A stretch of 64,000 nucleotides of DNA from an uncultured Candidatus Peregrinibacteria bacterium (GTDB lineage Bacteria > Patescibacteriota > Gracilibacteria > Peribacterales > Peribacteraceae): NCBI GenBank assembly GCA_903854335.1, contig CAINVY010000003.1:1-64000 (forward strand). The letters are read 5' to 3'. The position numbers and the translations under genes are program-made. Positions 1 to 9,062 of the stretch are shown piece after piece. Position 1 is the stretch's first letter. Each line of letters starts with the position of its first letter. The notes below the pieces were generated by a model. It was not told the origin of the DNA. It saw only the letters and a list, made by a program, of their open reading frames with translations, and ran no database searches.

Positions 1-3000
1 GTAGGTCGATGGTGAAGAGGGGGTCGTTGTCAGGTTAACTGTTGTGGTGATGAACTTCGTACTCGTCGTGAGTGTTGTGCTCGTATGAGCGGCGTCATGC
101 ATGTACATGGGCCAGGGCAGGGGAGAGGTGGCCGATGAGTTTTGGAGGTCCCAATAGCTCAAGTAAGACACGGCCGTCCCACTAGTTAATCTATAGTCAG
201 ACCAAACCATCGCCAATTTGCCATTGTTGCCAAAATTTCCAATAGCGGGCGTACCCCCATCCCAATAGGATGTGGGTTTTGGGAAACCAGATATTTCCTG
301 TGTCGTCCTCCCATCGAAGGCATGGAGACCGAACATGTAAGTGTAGTAAGGACTCGTAGGAGTCATGGTCACAACATCTGCTATTCCATCGTTGTTGACA
401 TCTGCGAGAGCGGGAGCGGGAGGTCCATTAGTCATCGAAAGGACATTGTCCGTAACAGTATGAGGAGGCGTGAAGCTTAATGGCCAATTCGGGACCAGAG
501 TTCCATCGCCATGCCAAGCGTACATATGAAAGACGCCATCTCCTTTGGTCACTTGTACAACAACACTTGGCTTTCCGCTTCCGTCGATATCTCCGATGGC
601 AGGAAATCCGGAAACAGAATCTTTGCCCAACGTCTGCTTAGGCCATCCGGGAACAGCTGTCCCATTTCCGAGAAATGCCAACACCGTTCCACTTCCACTC
701 GATTGAATAATTTCCATTTTTCCATCTCCGTTAATATCACCCAGGACAGGCGGCTTGAGCCATAGGTCTTTGCTCTCTATTGGCCAACCAGGAAGTATTT
801 CGCCACTCGCACTGAGAACGGTAAGACGAACGACACCTGTTTTTGTCGGGTAATCATACACTGGATTCTCAATGACAATTTCCTTCTTCTTATCTCCCAC
901 AACATCACCGACAGCGAACGTCGTTCGAAACTGTCCATTATCTCCAGAGCTCTGCACTGGAACGCTCGACGGCCATCCATGCAAAGATTGTCCAGAGCCA
1001 TTGAAGACTTCAACGGGAAACGATCCATTACCGAAATCAATTTCCCTATCAGCTGCAATGAGATCGTTTTTCCCATCCCCAAGTAGATCCGAAACGGCAA
1101 GCCATCCGGCAGGCGCAGTAGTGTTGATTGGCCAACCACGCAGTGCTGTCCCGTCACCGTGGAATGCGAGAATATGTCCTTTTGTGCTATTGACGATAAT
1201 TTCATCCTTTCCATTGCCATCGAGATCGCCCGTGGTCCAACTGATAAAACACGGCCACGAATCATAACATTCATTCGTAAGCGTTTTTGGCCAGTTCGGA
1301 AGTTCATTCCCATTGATATCCCAAACATCAATGATATTCGTCCAAGTGGGAATATCCTCATGAATGGAAATAATTTCCTTTGCCGCATCGCCGGTCACAT
1401 CCGCGACCGCCCACTGGGCATACTTCACTGACGGTGGCCAATAAGCGAATTCCCCCTCAAGCGATTTCGGCCATCCTGTACGAATTGTGGGATCCACGGG
1501 AAGATGCACATCATTGGAAACGGTATAGGACTGGCCATTCTGCATCGTCACCGTGAGCGTAAATGTATACTGATCCGGTGTGACACCCGTCGGATCCCAT
1601 ACCCCCAGTACACCCTCAACCGTCTGCGTTCCACCATTCGTAAGAGTAAGAGAAGGACTGGAAAGGGAAGTCCCATCGCTGTGAAATATGTTGATGGCGT
1701 AATGAGAGAGCGTCGGGCAAAGAACAGCCCCCTTAAAGACGATCGGAACTCCGTTTGCGACTTCGGGATTATTTACACCAAGTTCAACTGATGGAAACTG
1801 AAATAGCGCATCATTCTGCAGAGTGTAGTAACCCAGATCCTCATAGACAACGGAAGAGCTGTTCACAGAACGCAAGCGCAATGCATATGCCCCACCGGGT
1901 AGAGTGGAGAGATCCCATGTCCCCAGTAGATCATTCGTTACAGGAGATGAAGAAGTCTGAATCGTCGTCCAGGAGAGATCTTTTTCCATATCACTTCCTA
2001 CATCAGACAATTGCGTCACCGATGACGCAGGCAGAGGCGCAAACTCGAGCGTGTAGTGATCGAATCCCGCTCCGTTTGCCGTGCCAATAACAGGTATGGA
2101 ACTTGCGTGAATGAAGTGCTCAAAATCTGGAGATTTCAATCTGGCCTGAAGACTGGACGTAAACGCCGTTGAGAAAATGGAATCGGTGAGAGGACTTGTG
2201 ATCCGAGCAGCGAGTGGCTGAGTAATAGTCAGTGCCTGCAAAGCATTGATGCGTCCAAAACCAGAATATGCATTGAAGCCAGCGACGTTGCTGCCGCTCG
2301 GATTGATATGATCAGCACTCTTGCGAATCACTTGTCGCACCTGCTCCGGAGTGTAGTCAGGATGGATTGAGAGAATGAGCGCCGCGAGTCCCGCCACATG
2401 GGGAGCCGCCATGCTCGTCCCCCCCATTCTCATGTAGTGTGAATTTATCTCATATTGGTTCATGGCAGAAACGGCACCTGCAGCCTTCAATGAGAGAATG
2501 GAGTAGTAGGGTGCATTAACATCTTCTGGCTCACTCTCACCTCCACCCGGACCAGCCACATCGATCTTCGGACCGTAGTTGGAAAACCATGCTTTGATGT
2601 CTGTGTGATCCGTGGCAGCAACAGTGATCACATTGGGAAAACCTGCCGGTTCAATGCCAAACATCGCATTGCCAACATCGAGATTGCTATTGGCCGCCGC
2701 TGCCACCACCGTCACGCCTTTCACATCATGTGCATAATTTACGGCATCGGCAAGAGGCTGAACCTGTACCATGGAGACGGGAGCTCCGGTACCCAAACTC
2801 ATATTGATGACTTTCGCTCCGTGATCCGCTGCAAAAATAATACCCTGTGCAATATCATCGAAAAAGCCGCTTCCAAAGTAATTGAGGACTTTGACGGGCA
2901 TGATCTTTGCTTTTGGAGCCACGCCAATAATGCCGATACCGTTATTTCCTACTGCCGCAATCGTTCCCGCCAAGTGCGAGCCATGACCATAGTCATCTTG

Positions 3001-4035
3001 AATATTATTGGTATCGGAAACGAAGTTCCAACCGTTACAATCTCCTGCAAACATGGCATCTCCATTTCCTCCGTTTCCACACAGGGGATTTTGCCAAACG
3101 TTTCCTGCAATATCTTCATGTGAGGTATCCAATCCTGTATCAAGGACAGCAACGACGACGCCAGACCCCTGAGAGAGATCCCACGCTCCACTTGCCGAAA
3201 TTTTCTTAAGACCCCAGAGATCTTCGTAACTTTGGCCCCATGCGCCGGACGAGCCGTAGTAAGGATCATTCGGCACCATCATGGCGTGTGCGATCACATT
3301 GGGTTCCACGGATTCCACCGATGGATCCTTGCGCAATTGTTCGATCAAGGACTCCGTTCCTGCGCTGTCGAGCCCCGGCACCGTAAACTTCGCATAGCGT
3401 TCAAGAACGCCTCCAGCACTCTTCTTCCGATTGTAGAAGAGCTTCTCCCCGTGTGCCCCATGATGGCTGCCCATGGCTTGACTGAATATGGTGTCTCCAA
3501 TACTGAACGTAGAAGCCGCATCTGCATCCGCTTTGTTCTTGAACTTCACGATAATCTGACCTGGAGCAAAATCAGATGAAAGTGCTGCACTGCCGGTCAG
3601 GGATGTTCCTTCCTTTTGTGAGGAGGGAAGGTGCACGATTTCCGGGTTAAAAGAATTGAGTGATGCGCGCTGAGAAAGAATAACGGACGGGCCCTGCTGC
3701 AAAGATTCCGACGATGAAGAATCGGAAGGAGCTGCCGAAGATACATCTGAGCTGGTAACACTCGATGACGAGGAAAGCACAAAGCCAGTCTGTGTAGACA
3801 ATGCGATAGATGAGACCGATGAAAACGTGCCGTTTCCGCTCTGCGGAGAACTCTGATTCAACTGCGAACCGGTTCCAGAAATGTCCGAGGAAGATGCACT
3901 GGAATCACTGACATCCTGTGCGGTGAATCGAAACGTTCCCAACTGTGTTCTGAAAAGAAGACACAGCGCGAGAATACTTAGACCCACAATGAATATGAGG
4001 CTAATGCGTCGCCGAAAATGAGGACGGATAATCAT
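1..4035 (-). CDS. Subtilisin-like (S8) exported serine protease with FG-GAP/VCBS repeats, partial
   Basis: The frame is open from an ATG at 4035 to the left edge of the window (at least 1345 residues). It has no stop here, so the ORF track omits it. The N-terminus is a signal anchor ('LIFIVGLSILALCLLF', about residues 13-28), followed by a Ser/Thr-rich linker and a propeptide-like segment ('FAPGQIIVKFKNKADA'). The S8 catalytic domain shows Asp in 'VAVLDTGLDTSHED' (near residue 298), His in 'GHGSHLAGT' (near 352) and Ser in 'GGTSMAAPHVAGL' (near 539). After it come about eight FG-GAP/VCBS-type units with Ca-binding-like loops such as 'GDLDGNGKDEIIV' and 'GDINGDGKMEII', each ending in a 'GWP/NWP' turn, then a Thr-rich stretch. 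Inferred role: a cell-surface or secreted protease with a beta-propeller adhesion domain. The C-terminus lies outside the window. I checked the frame at both ends and at the active-site Ser. Confidence 0.93.
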   Translation of the reverse strand, partial: MIIRPHFRRRISLIFIVGLSILALCLLFRTQLGTFRFTAQDVSDSSASSSDISGTGSQLNQSSPQSGNGTFSSVSSIALSTQTGFVLSSSSSVTSSDVSSAAPSDSSSSESLQQGPSVILSQRASLNSFNPEIVHLPSSQKEGTSLTGSAALSSDFAPGQIIVKFKNKADADAASTFSIGDTIFSQAMGSHHGAHGEKLFYNRKKSAGGVLERYAKFTVPGLDSAGTESLIEQLRKDPSVESVEPNVIAHAMMVPNDPYYGSSGAWGQSYEDLWGLKKISASGAWDLSQGSGVVVAVLDTGLDTSHEDIAGNVWQNPLCGNGGNGDAMFAGDCNGWNFVSDTNNIQDDYGHGSHLAGTIAAVGNNGIGIIGVAPKAKIMPVKVLNYFGSGFFDDIAQGIIFAADHGAKVINMSLGTGAPVSMVQVQPLADAVNYAHDVKGVTVVAAAANSNLDVGNAMFGIEPAGFPNVITVAATDHTDIKAWFSNYGPKIDVAGPGGGESEPEDVNAPYYSILSLKAAGAVSAMNQYEINSHYMRMGGTSMAAPHVAGLAALILSIHPDYTPEQVRQVIRKSADHINPSGSNVAGFNAYSGFGRINALQALTITQPLAARITSPLTDSIFSTAFTSSLQARLKSPDFEHFIHASSIPVIGTANGAGFDHYTLEFAPLPASSVTQLSDVGSDMEKDLSWTTIQTSSSPVTNDLLGTWDLSTLPGGAYALRLRSVNSSSVVYEDLGYYTLQNDALFQFPSVELGVNNPEVANGVPIVFKGAVLCPTLSHYAINIFHSDGTSLSSPSLTLTNGGTQTVEGVLGVWDPTGVTPDQYTFTLTVTMQNGQSYTVSNDVHLPVDPTIRTGWPKSLEGEFAYWPPSVKYAQWAVADVTGDAAKEIISIHEDIPTWTNIIDVWDINGNELPNWPKTLTNECYDSWPCFISWTTGDLDGNGKDEIIVNSTKGHILAFHGDGTALRGWPINTTAPAGWLAVSDLLGDGKNDLIAADREIDFGNGSFPVEVFNGSGQSLHGWPSSVPVQSSGDNGQFRTTFAVGDVVGDKKKEIVIENPVYDYPTKTGVVRLTVLSASGEILPGWPIESKDLWLKPPVLGDINGDGKMEIIQSSGSGTVLAFLGNGTAVPGWPKQTLGKDSVSGFPAIGDIDGSGKPSVVVQVTKGDGVFHMYAWHGDGTLVPNWPLSFTPPHTVTDNVLSMTNGPPAPALADVNNDGIADVVTMTPTSPYYTYMFGLHAFDGRTTQEISGFPKPTSYWDGGTPAIGNFGNNGKLAMVWSDYRLTSGTAVSYLSYWDLQNSSATSPLPWPMYMHDAAHTSTTLTTSTKFITTTVNLTTTPSSPSTY

Positions 4036-4051
4036 GTGTATTTTTCCAGCT

Positions 4052-4080
4052 ATTGTATCATATTTTTCCATTGTTTACAA
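4052..4080 (-). promoter_or_regulatory. Sigma-70-type promoter for the S8 protease gene
   Basis: On the minus strand, -35 TTGTAA (4080-4075) and -10 TACAAT (4057-4052) are 17 bp apart. The -10 ends 17 bp before the ATG at 4035, so the leader would be only about 10 nt. No strong Shine-Dalgarno sequence is seen. Confidence 0.55.
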
Positions 4081-4198
4081 CCTCTATCCTTTAGTTTTCA
4101 CTCAGGAGAAGCCACGAGTTTTCCGCTTCATGAAGCAAAATTTAATGTATTACAATTCCAAAGCGCTAAAGAGGGGAGTGCTCATTACCAAAAAACAT

Positions 4199-5125
4199 TC
4201 ACTTCCCATGAAATTTCCGGTGCACCTCCCTCAGCTGGGGGTTGGTGACATGCGTGTAGATCTGCGTCGTGGAGAGATCCTTGTGTCCGAGGAGTTCTTG
4301 AACACTGCGCAAATCCGCACCATTACGAAGAAGATCGGTCGCAAAGGAATGTCGCAATGTATGCGGAGACGGACTCGTGACAATCCCGGCCGCTCGCGCG
4401 TATTTTTTTACTAAGTTGTAAATCGAAATACGCGATAAGCGAAATTCCTCGCCGGGAGGCATCACCTGTACCGCTGCTGCGTGATTGCGGATAAAGAGAG
4501 GAGCGAGATGATCCAACCGACACTCAAGGGAATCCTTGATTGCAGCAACGGCCTCATCGGAAAGGAAAACCACTCGCAGCTTACTGCGCTTTCCCCGCAC
4601 AGAAATCTCGCGTGTCTGAAAATTCAAATCCAAACGATTGAGAGATCGCAGCTCCGCCAAGCGCAGACCGGTGGAGAAGAAGAGTTCAAGGATTGCCTTG
4701 TCGCGCTTCCCTTCCTTCGTAGAGGTATCCGGCGCCTTCAAAAGCCGATTCAAATCCTCCTTGAAGAGTACTTTTACCTTTCGCTGCTCCTCCTTGAAGC
4801 GTTTCACGCGATCCGGTGGATACACGTCCATTTCTTCCTCTTGAACCAAATAGCGGAGAAACGCACGAAGAACAGTGAGATGGTGATTTTTCGTGCGAAT
4901 TGCGAGCTCCTTGCCATTGCGCGCTTTGTAATCCTGCAGTTTTCCTTTGTAGGCACGAACGGTTTCTTTACTTATGTCCGCCACATCCGAAAGAGGGGAT
5001 AGTGTCAAAAAAAGTTCCAAGGACTGTGAATAGTTGCTCAATGTAAGCGGGGATTTATTTTCTTCCGCGCGGAGAAATAAAAGGTACCTGTCGATAGCCT
5101 GCGTAAGGGGGGAGTGAGAAGGCAT
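4199..5125 (-). CDS. xerC: Xer-family tyrosine site-specific recombinase
   Basis: This is a 308-residue tyrosine recombinase of normal XerC/XerD/XerA length. The N-terminal SAM-like core-binding domain covers about residues 5-95. The catalytic domain carries Arg in 'STGLRLAELRSL', a beta-hairpin Lys region ('VRGKRSKLRVV'), 'HTLRHSFATDLL', the 'LLGHKDLSTTQIYTHV' block with its GH, and the nucleophile Tyr near residue 291. Family role: resolves chromosome dimers at dif. A dif-like site lies 10 bp upstream of the start codon, as in single-recombinase systems such as XerS/difSL. No second Xer gene is seen in this window. XerC versus XerD cannot be decided from sequence alone; a sole XerA/XerS-like enzyme is equally possible. 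Confidence 0.9.
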   Translation of the reverse strand: MPSHSPLTQAIDRYLLFLRAEENKSPLTLSNYSQSLELFLTLSPLSDVADISKETVRAYKGKLQDYKARNGKELAIRTKNHHLTVLRAFLRYLVQEEEMDVYPPDRVKRFKEEQRKVKVLFKEDLNRLLKAPDTSTKEGKRDKAILELFFSTGLRLAELRSLNRLDLNFQTREISVRGKRSKLRVVFLSDEAVAAIKDSLECRLDHLAPLFIRNHAAAVQVMPPGEEFRLSRISIYNLVKKYARAAGIVTSPSPHTLRHSFATDLLRNGADLRSVQELLGHKDLSTTQIYTHVTNPQLREVHRKFHGK

Positions 5126-5134
5126 AGATCAATT

Positions 5135-5162
5135 TGTTAACATAATGCATTTTATGTTAACT
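5135..5162. other. dif: Putative dif recombination site
   Basis: The site has 11-6-11 architecture: left arm TGTTAACATAA, spacer TGCATT, right arm TTATGTTAACT. The inner 10 bp of the arms are perfect inverted repeats. The right arm matches the classical XerD-binding arm of E. coli dif (TTATGTTAAAT) at 10 of 11 positions. It lies between the xer start codon (5125) and an AT-rich intergenic region. A further half-site-like GGTAAACATAA at 5173-5183 matches the left arm at 9 of 11 positions and could bind another recombinase protomer or help autoregulate xer. Confidence 0.8.
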
Positions 5163-5549
5163 ACTGAATAGAGGTAAACATAATACGGTCTCAATAGTAG
5201 CAAAACAGCCCATAGATGCAAAAATTCCGGCTTTCCCTACTGTGTGCAGAGGGTGTGGATAACTTTGTTTTTGAGCATATTGAGGATGCTAGGCCTAATA
5301 TCCTCAAAATCACCTTCACGGAGACGCGAGTTAAATATCCCCAGGCTATGTCACCCCATTTACCATGAAATTTTAGATACGTTTTAAACGACGACTCCCC
5401 TCTCATGTTTAGAATTCTGCGGAATCCTCTACGTCATCATTTTTAGATTTTTTTGATGAATGAGAAACAACATATTTCACGAATGAATGTCTTTTTATAC
5501 AAAATTGCTTTCTGAAATATTTTAAATATACTGTCCAACTTTCTCTGCA
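5163..5549. other. AT-rich intergenic region with one perfect DnaA box
   Basis: This is a gene-free stretch of about 390 bp between dif and the YdcF-like gene, clearly more AT-rich than the flanking genes. It contains TGTGGATAA at 5254-5262, the complement of the DnaA-box consensus TTATCCACA. I see only this one perfect box, so I do not call an origin. The 71-codon minus-strand ORF listed at 5191-5406 has no recognisable features. Confidence 0.5.
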
Positions 5550-6188
5550 TTAGGATTGCACCTTAAGAGGACCGAAATAGGGCGCCAAGACCTCATAGAT
5601 CATCCCCAAGACCTCTCGTGGAATACTCCATTCCTCAAGGGGTGAGGAAGAGGCGTGAGAGGCGGGGAACGTCTGGATCTTCCAGTGACTCCGCCAAGCA
5701 AGGAACGTAATCCTGGCCAGGTGATAGTCGTCGCTGATGGCAACGATCGACGCACACGACCCCGTGAGCGGTTTCGTAAATGCAATATTCTCCTCCGTCG
5801 ATCGGGAGCGGCTCTCCAGAATCAAATCCCCCGGCTTCACCCCGTCAGAAATCGCCTCTCTGCGCATCACTTCCGCCTCCGAAAGCCGCATCCCCTCCCC
5901 TTTTCCTCCCGTCAGAAAGATCTTCTTCAGGCTGCCGCGTTTGTAGAGGTCCGCAGCGGTCATCACGCGACGACGGATCGCGGGTCCGGGCTGAGAAGCG
6001 ATAACACGACCGCTGCCATTGCGAAGCGGCTGCACCGCCGCACCGAAGACGACGCCGCAATCGGCGGGAAAACGCGCATCGCCTCGCATGGACGAGAGCA
6101 CGAAAACAAGGGAGAGGACCACGATCCCCACCACCGTAACAATGAGGATGAATGACAGCCGAACGAAAAATCGCAGCAATCGTTTCAT
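5550..6188 (-). CDS. YdcF/SanA-like DUF218 membrane-anchored protein
   Basis: A 212-residue protein with an N-terminal membrane anchor ('LSFILIVTVVGIVVLSLVFVL') and a DUF218 domain. Visible family blocks are 'CGVVFGAAV' at the domain start, 'RRVMTAADLYKRG', 'KIFLTGGKGEG', 'SEAEVMRREAISDGV', 'LILESRSRSTEENI' and 'IVAISDDYHLARITFLA'. Family members (ElyC, SanA, YdcF) are linked to envelope integrity and peptidoglycan or lipid-carrier metabolism, but no reaction is firmly established. I chose the ATG at 6188 over the ORF-track start at 6248 because it overlaps the upstream stop as ATGA, indicating translational coupling, and begins just before the anchor. Confidence 0.8.
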   Translation of the reverse strand: MKRLLRFFVRLSFILIVTVVGIVVLSLVFVLSSMRGDARFPADCGVVFGAAVQPLRNGSGRVIASQPGPAIRRRVMTAADLYKRGSLKKIFLTGGKGEGMRLSEAEVMRREAISDGVKPGDLILESRSRSTEENIAFTKPLTGSCASIVAISDDYHLARITFLAWRSHWKIQTFPASHASSSPLEEWSIPREVLGMIYEVLAPYFGPLKVQS

Positions 6189-7768
6189 TGCACGCTGATT
6201 GAAATATTGGAAGGAATCGACGGTAGCTTGGAATTCCACGGAGGCCAAAGACCAATGGAAACTTTTTCCACTTCGGGAAGATTCTTGATGATACGCAACG
6301 CATCCGTGCGAGATATGCCAGTGATCTTCTCGCGAATGCTCTCATCGTACCGTGCCCCGGCGAGCGTGAGTGGATCGAAGACGAATTCCTGCGTGGCAGA
6401 AAGTTCGGCCGTGATCTTGATCCAGGAGAGATCGTCGGCGTAGTCAAAGACACTCACATCGAGGTTCTTCAGATCCACCGATCCTTCGATAAGCCGCTCA
6501 TTTTCCGCAATGTGAGACCGCAGATCCATACCAAGAACATCAAGAATCGGCTTCGCATCGTACATAAACATCTTGTACGTCAGTGCTCCTTGCACCGTCA
6601 CGGACGTCACGGGCTGACCAATCAGATTCGTGGGAAGGAAGAATCCCGTGAGCGTCGACTTCACGAGTTGATCGTTGGTGAAAAGACGCAATTGGCCGGT
6701 CCCCGTGGCATTCTTCGTATCCACGATTTTCTGAATCTGCCCGATCGCCTGCGCGGTAAGCTCCTGCTCAAGACGCCTCTGCGCGTTGTCGATGTCGGTT
6801 TTCTGAAGCACGGAACGATACGCCGTCGTCCCACCAGTGGCAGGAACGCGATTCTCCGCATACAGCGTCACACGATCCACTTCGCTGAGTGCGGGAAAGT
6901 CCCATCGGACCCCCGCAGGAACATTTCCCCGATCACCGATGATTTCGTCGTAGACATCCACCGTCTCAGCTTGGGCAAGTACCGACGTGCTGCCGCTGCC
7001 GGGAACGACGACACCATTCTGTATACGAAAGACCATTCCTGCTTGGTTCCTCAGGCGCGTCCCCTTCTTGAGTGAAACCACATCGGGAGTTTTATTGATA
7101 ATCGTCATCGGAACCTGCGCGTTCGTTCCGATGAATTGCTTGCCAACCTGGTTGGACGAGTAGGCCCCGTGTACCGTAACGATCAAGGGGATGAGGGGCA
7201 TCGTTTGGACGTGCGACGGAGGCCGCTCCAGAGAACCGGACGATACGAGAATGAAATTCATCGTTTCCTGCAGCATGTTTCCGCGCGGAGAAATCCGAAC
7301 GGTGGCGGACGGAAGAAGGCGAAAGACAACGAAAAGGAAGAGGAAGACGCTCAACGAGAGAAGCACGAGGATGCGAACTTTCGGAAGAGAGAGGAGACCC
7401 ATGCCCTGCAATCGCGATCGCCATTTCTGACGCCAATGCTGCGGAGAGAAAACAAGAAGAGATTCGTCGAGCTGCGGATGGCCCGCGAGAACTTCGCGAA
7501 GAACGGCGACCTGATCCACCACAGAAATCCCCACGTTTCGAGCGGCAGAAGCCAGAATGTGACGATGCGTCGCGAGCCGAAATCTGTGAGACAACTTCGC
7601 GCATGCACGAAGAAATTCCTTTCCGTGCTCCGATTGCATCAATAAATGCGAATCCTGGGGAGAGAGAACAACCAAAATGCCTTCATCGATCTGCTCGATG
7701 CGTTTTTGGAAGCCACTCCACGACTCCTCCTCCCTACGGAAGAGCACCTGCAAAGTCTCTTGAGGCAT
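6185..7768 (-). CDS. Single-pass membrane protein with baseplate-J-like domain
   Basis: A 527-residue protein. About 125 cytoplasmic N-terminal residues precede one membrane segment ('VRILVLLSLSVFLFLFVVFRLL', about residues 128-149), and the rest is probably extracytoplasmic. The segment 'PDVVSLKKGTRLRNQAGMVFRI' through 'IGDRGNVPAGVRWDFPAL' resembles the gp47/baseplate-J-like domain annotated in many CPR genomes. No phage genes are adjacent, so I read this as a lineage-specific envelope protein, not a prophage remnant. It is translationally coupled to the downstream YdcF-like gene. Function unknown. Confidence 0.65.
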   Translation of the reverse strand: MPQETLQVLFRREEESWSGFQKRIEQIDEGILVVLSPQDSHLLMQSEHGKEFLRACAKLSHRFRLATHRHILASAARNVGISVVDQVAVLREVLAGHPQLDESLLVFSPQHWRQKWRSRLQGMGLLSLPKVRILVLLSLSVFLFLFVVFRLLPSATVRISPRGNMLQETMNFILVSSGSLERPPSHVQTMPLIPLIVTVHGAYSSNQVGKQFIGTNAQVPMTIINKTPDVVSLKKGTRLRNQAGMVFRIQNGVVVPGSGSTSVLAQAETVDVYDEIIGDRGNVPAGVRWDFPALSEVDRVTLYAENRVPATGGTTAYRSVLQKTDIDNAQRRLEQELTAQAIGQIQKIVDTKNATGTGQLRLFTNDQLVKSTLTGFFLPTNLIGQPVTSVTVQGALTYKMFMYDAKPILDVLGMDLRSHIAENERLIEGSVDLKNLDVSVFDYADDLSWIKITAELSATQEFVFDPLTLAGARYDESIREKITGISRTDALRIIKNLPEVEKVSIGLWPPWNSKLPSIPSNISISVQ

Positions 7769-7800
7769 GGATCAGATGGTACCGAGAGGAAGTCGCGCCG

Positions 7801-8997
7801 TCACGCTTCGAGAGCCTTGAGGGAGGGAAATTTTTTCCCTGCGATGAATTCCAACATGGCACCGCCGCCCGTGCTCACGAACGTGTAGGCGGAGAGTTTG
7901 TACTTGTACCGAATGTGAAAATCGATGGTATCGCCGCCGCCGATCAAAGTGATTGCCCCTTTCTTGGTCGCGGCCGCCACCGCTTCGGCGATGCGCTTCG
8001 TGCCATGTGAGAAACGATTGACCTCGTAGAGTCCGAGCGGCCCGTTCCAAGCGATCGTTCCGGCCTTCGCAATGATTTTGCAATACCGCTCAATGGACAC
8101 TTTCCCCACATCGAAAATGCTCATGTCTCCTTCGATATTCTCCACGGGCAAGTCGACTTTTTCGGCATGCGCCGTCGGGGATGCCCCCAACACCACATCT
8201 CTCGGAATCACCACATCTGCATTCTTCGCCTTCTTCCCCTCAAGCATGATCTCTTGCGCCTGCTCCAGATACGCTTTTTCATATTTGGACTTGCCTACGT
8301 CAAACCCGCGCGCTGCGATAAAGGTATTTGCGATGCATCCACCGAGCAGAATCGCATCGCCTTTCTCGAGAAAGTTCTCAATCACGGGAACCTTCGTCTC
8401 CATCTTGGCTCCGCTCACGATGAGCACGAGCGGACGCTTGGGGTTGTGCAAAACCTTGGAGAGATTTTCCACCTCTTTCTGCAATTGCAATCCCATGAAG
8501 GCCGGCCGCAGCTTGGCCAACGCGACCATCGAGGCATGTTTGCGATGACAGTTCGTAAACGCATCATTCACATACACGTCTCCCAACTGCGCGAGCTCCT
8601 TGGCAAAAAGCGGATCGTTCGTCTCCTCGCCGGGATCGAAGCGCAGGTTTTCGAGGAAGAGCACCTCGCCGGGCTTGAGAGCTTTCGCCATCTTCTGCGT
8701 CTCCTTTCCCACGCACGAGGACGCAAACCGTACCTTACGACCGAGGAACTTCTGGAGAATCGGTCGAATCGGCTTCTGACTGAACATGGGAACGCGCTTG
8801 CCCTTGGGACGACCCTGATGGCTCAGGATGATAAGGGAAGCCCCCTTCTTCAAAATGAACTCCATCGTCGGAAGCAACGCCTCAATGCGCTCGGTATCCA
8901 TAACCTTCCCTTTTTCCATCGGTACGTCGAAACCGGCACGCAGGAGGACTCTCTTTCCCTCGAGTCGCGCCTTATCAAGAGTGCGATAGGCTTTCAT
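7801..8997 (-). CDS. pgk: Phosphoglycerate kinase
   Basis: A full-length enzyme of 398 residues, catalysing 1,3-bisphosphoglycerate + ADP to 3-phosphoglycerate + ATP in glycolysis. Visible blocks: 'LLRAGFDVPMEKG' (substrate Asp/Arg loop), 'IILSHQGRPKG', 'VYVNDAFTNCHRKHAS', 'LVLIVSGAKMETKV', 'ILLGGCIANTF', 'IAWNGPLGLYE' and the nucleotide-binding 'LIGGGDTIDF'. The C-terminal 'VSTGGGAMLEFIAG' block is intact. It is divergent from the downstream sugar-phosphate transferase across about 65 bp. A possible weak -10 (TAGACT) lies just upstream on the minus strand. Confidence 0.97.
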   Translation of the reverse strand: MKAYRTLDKARLEGKRVLLRAGFDVPMEKGKVMDTERIEALLPTMEFILKKGASLIILSHQGRPKGKRVPMFSQKPIRPILQKFLGRKVRFASSCVGKETQKMAKALKPGEVLFLENLRFDPGEETNDPLFAKELAQLGDVYVNDAFTNCHRKHASMVALAKLRPAFMGLQLQKEVENLSKVLHNPKRPLVLIVSGAKMETKVPVIENFLEKGDAILLGGCIANTFIAARGFDVGKSKYEKAYLEQAQEIMLEGKKAKNADVVIPRDVVLGASPTAHAEKVDLPVENIEGDMSIFDVGKVSIERYCKIIAKAGTIAWNGPLGLYEVNRFSHGTKRIAEAVAAATKKGAITLIGGGDTIDFHIRYKYKLSAYTFVSTGGGAMLEFIAGKKFPSLKALEA

Positions 8998-9062
8998 GCA
9001 CGGAGTCTATCGCCGCTCACAACGCGGCACAAATGATTCTGTGTCTGGTAGAGTATTGTCCA

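Noticed and set aside
5191-5406. 71-codon minus-strand ORF between dif and the YdcF-like gene
   Set aside because: No protein-like pattern, no start signals, and it lies in an AT-rich regulatory-looking region.
5163-5549. Origin of replication in the AT-rich region next to dif
   Set aside because: Only one perfect DnaA box is visible; origins normally show clusters, and dif is expected near the terminus.
6185-7768. Baseplate-J-like domain as evidence of a prophage
   Set aside because: No other phage genes are near, and the protein has an internal membrane segment; similar proteins are common in CPR chromosomes.
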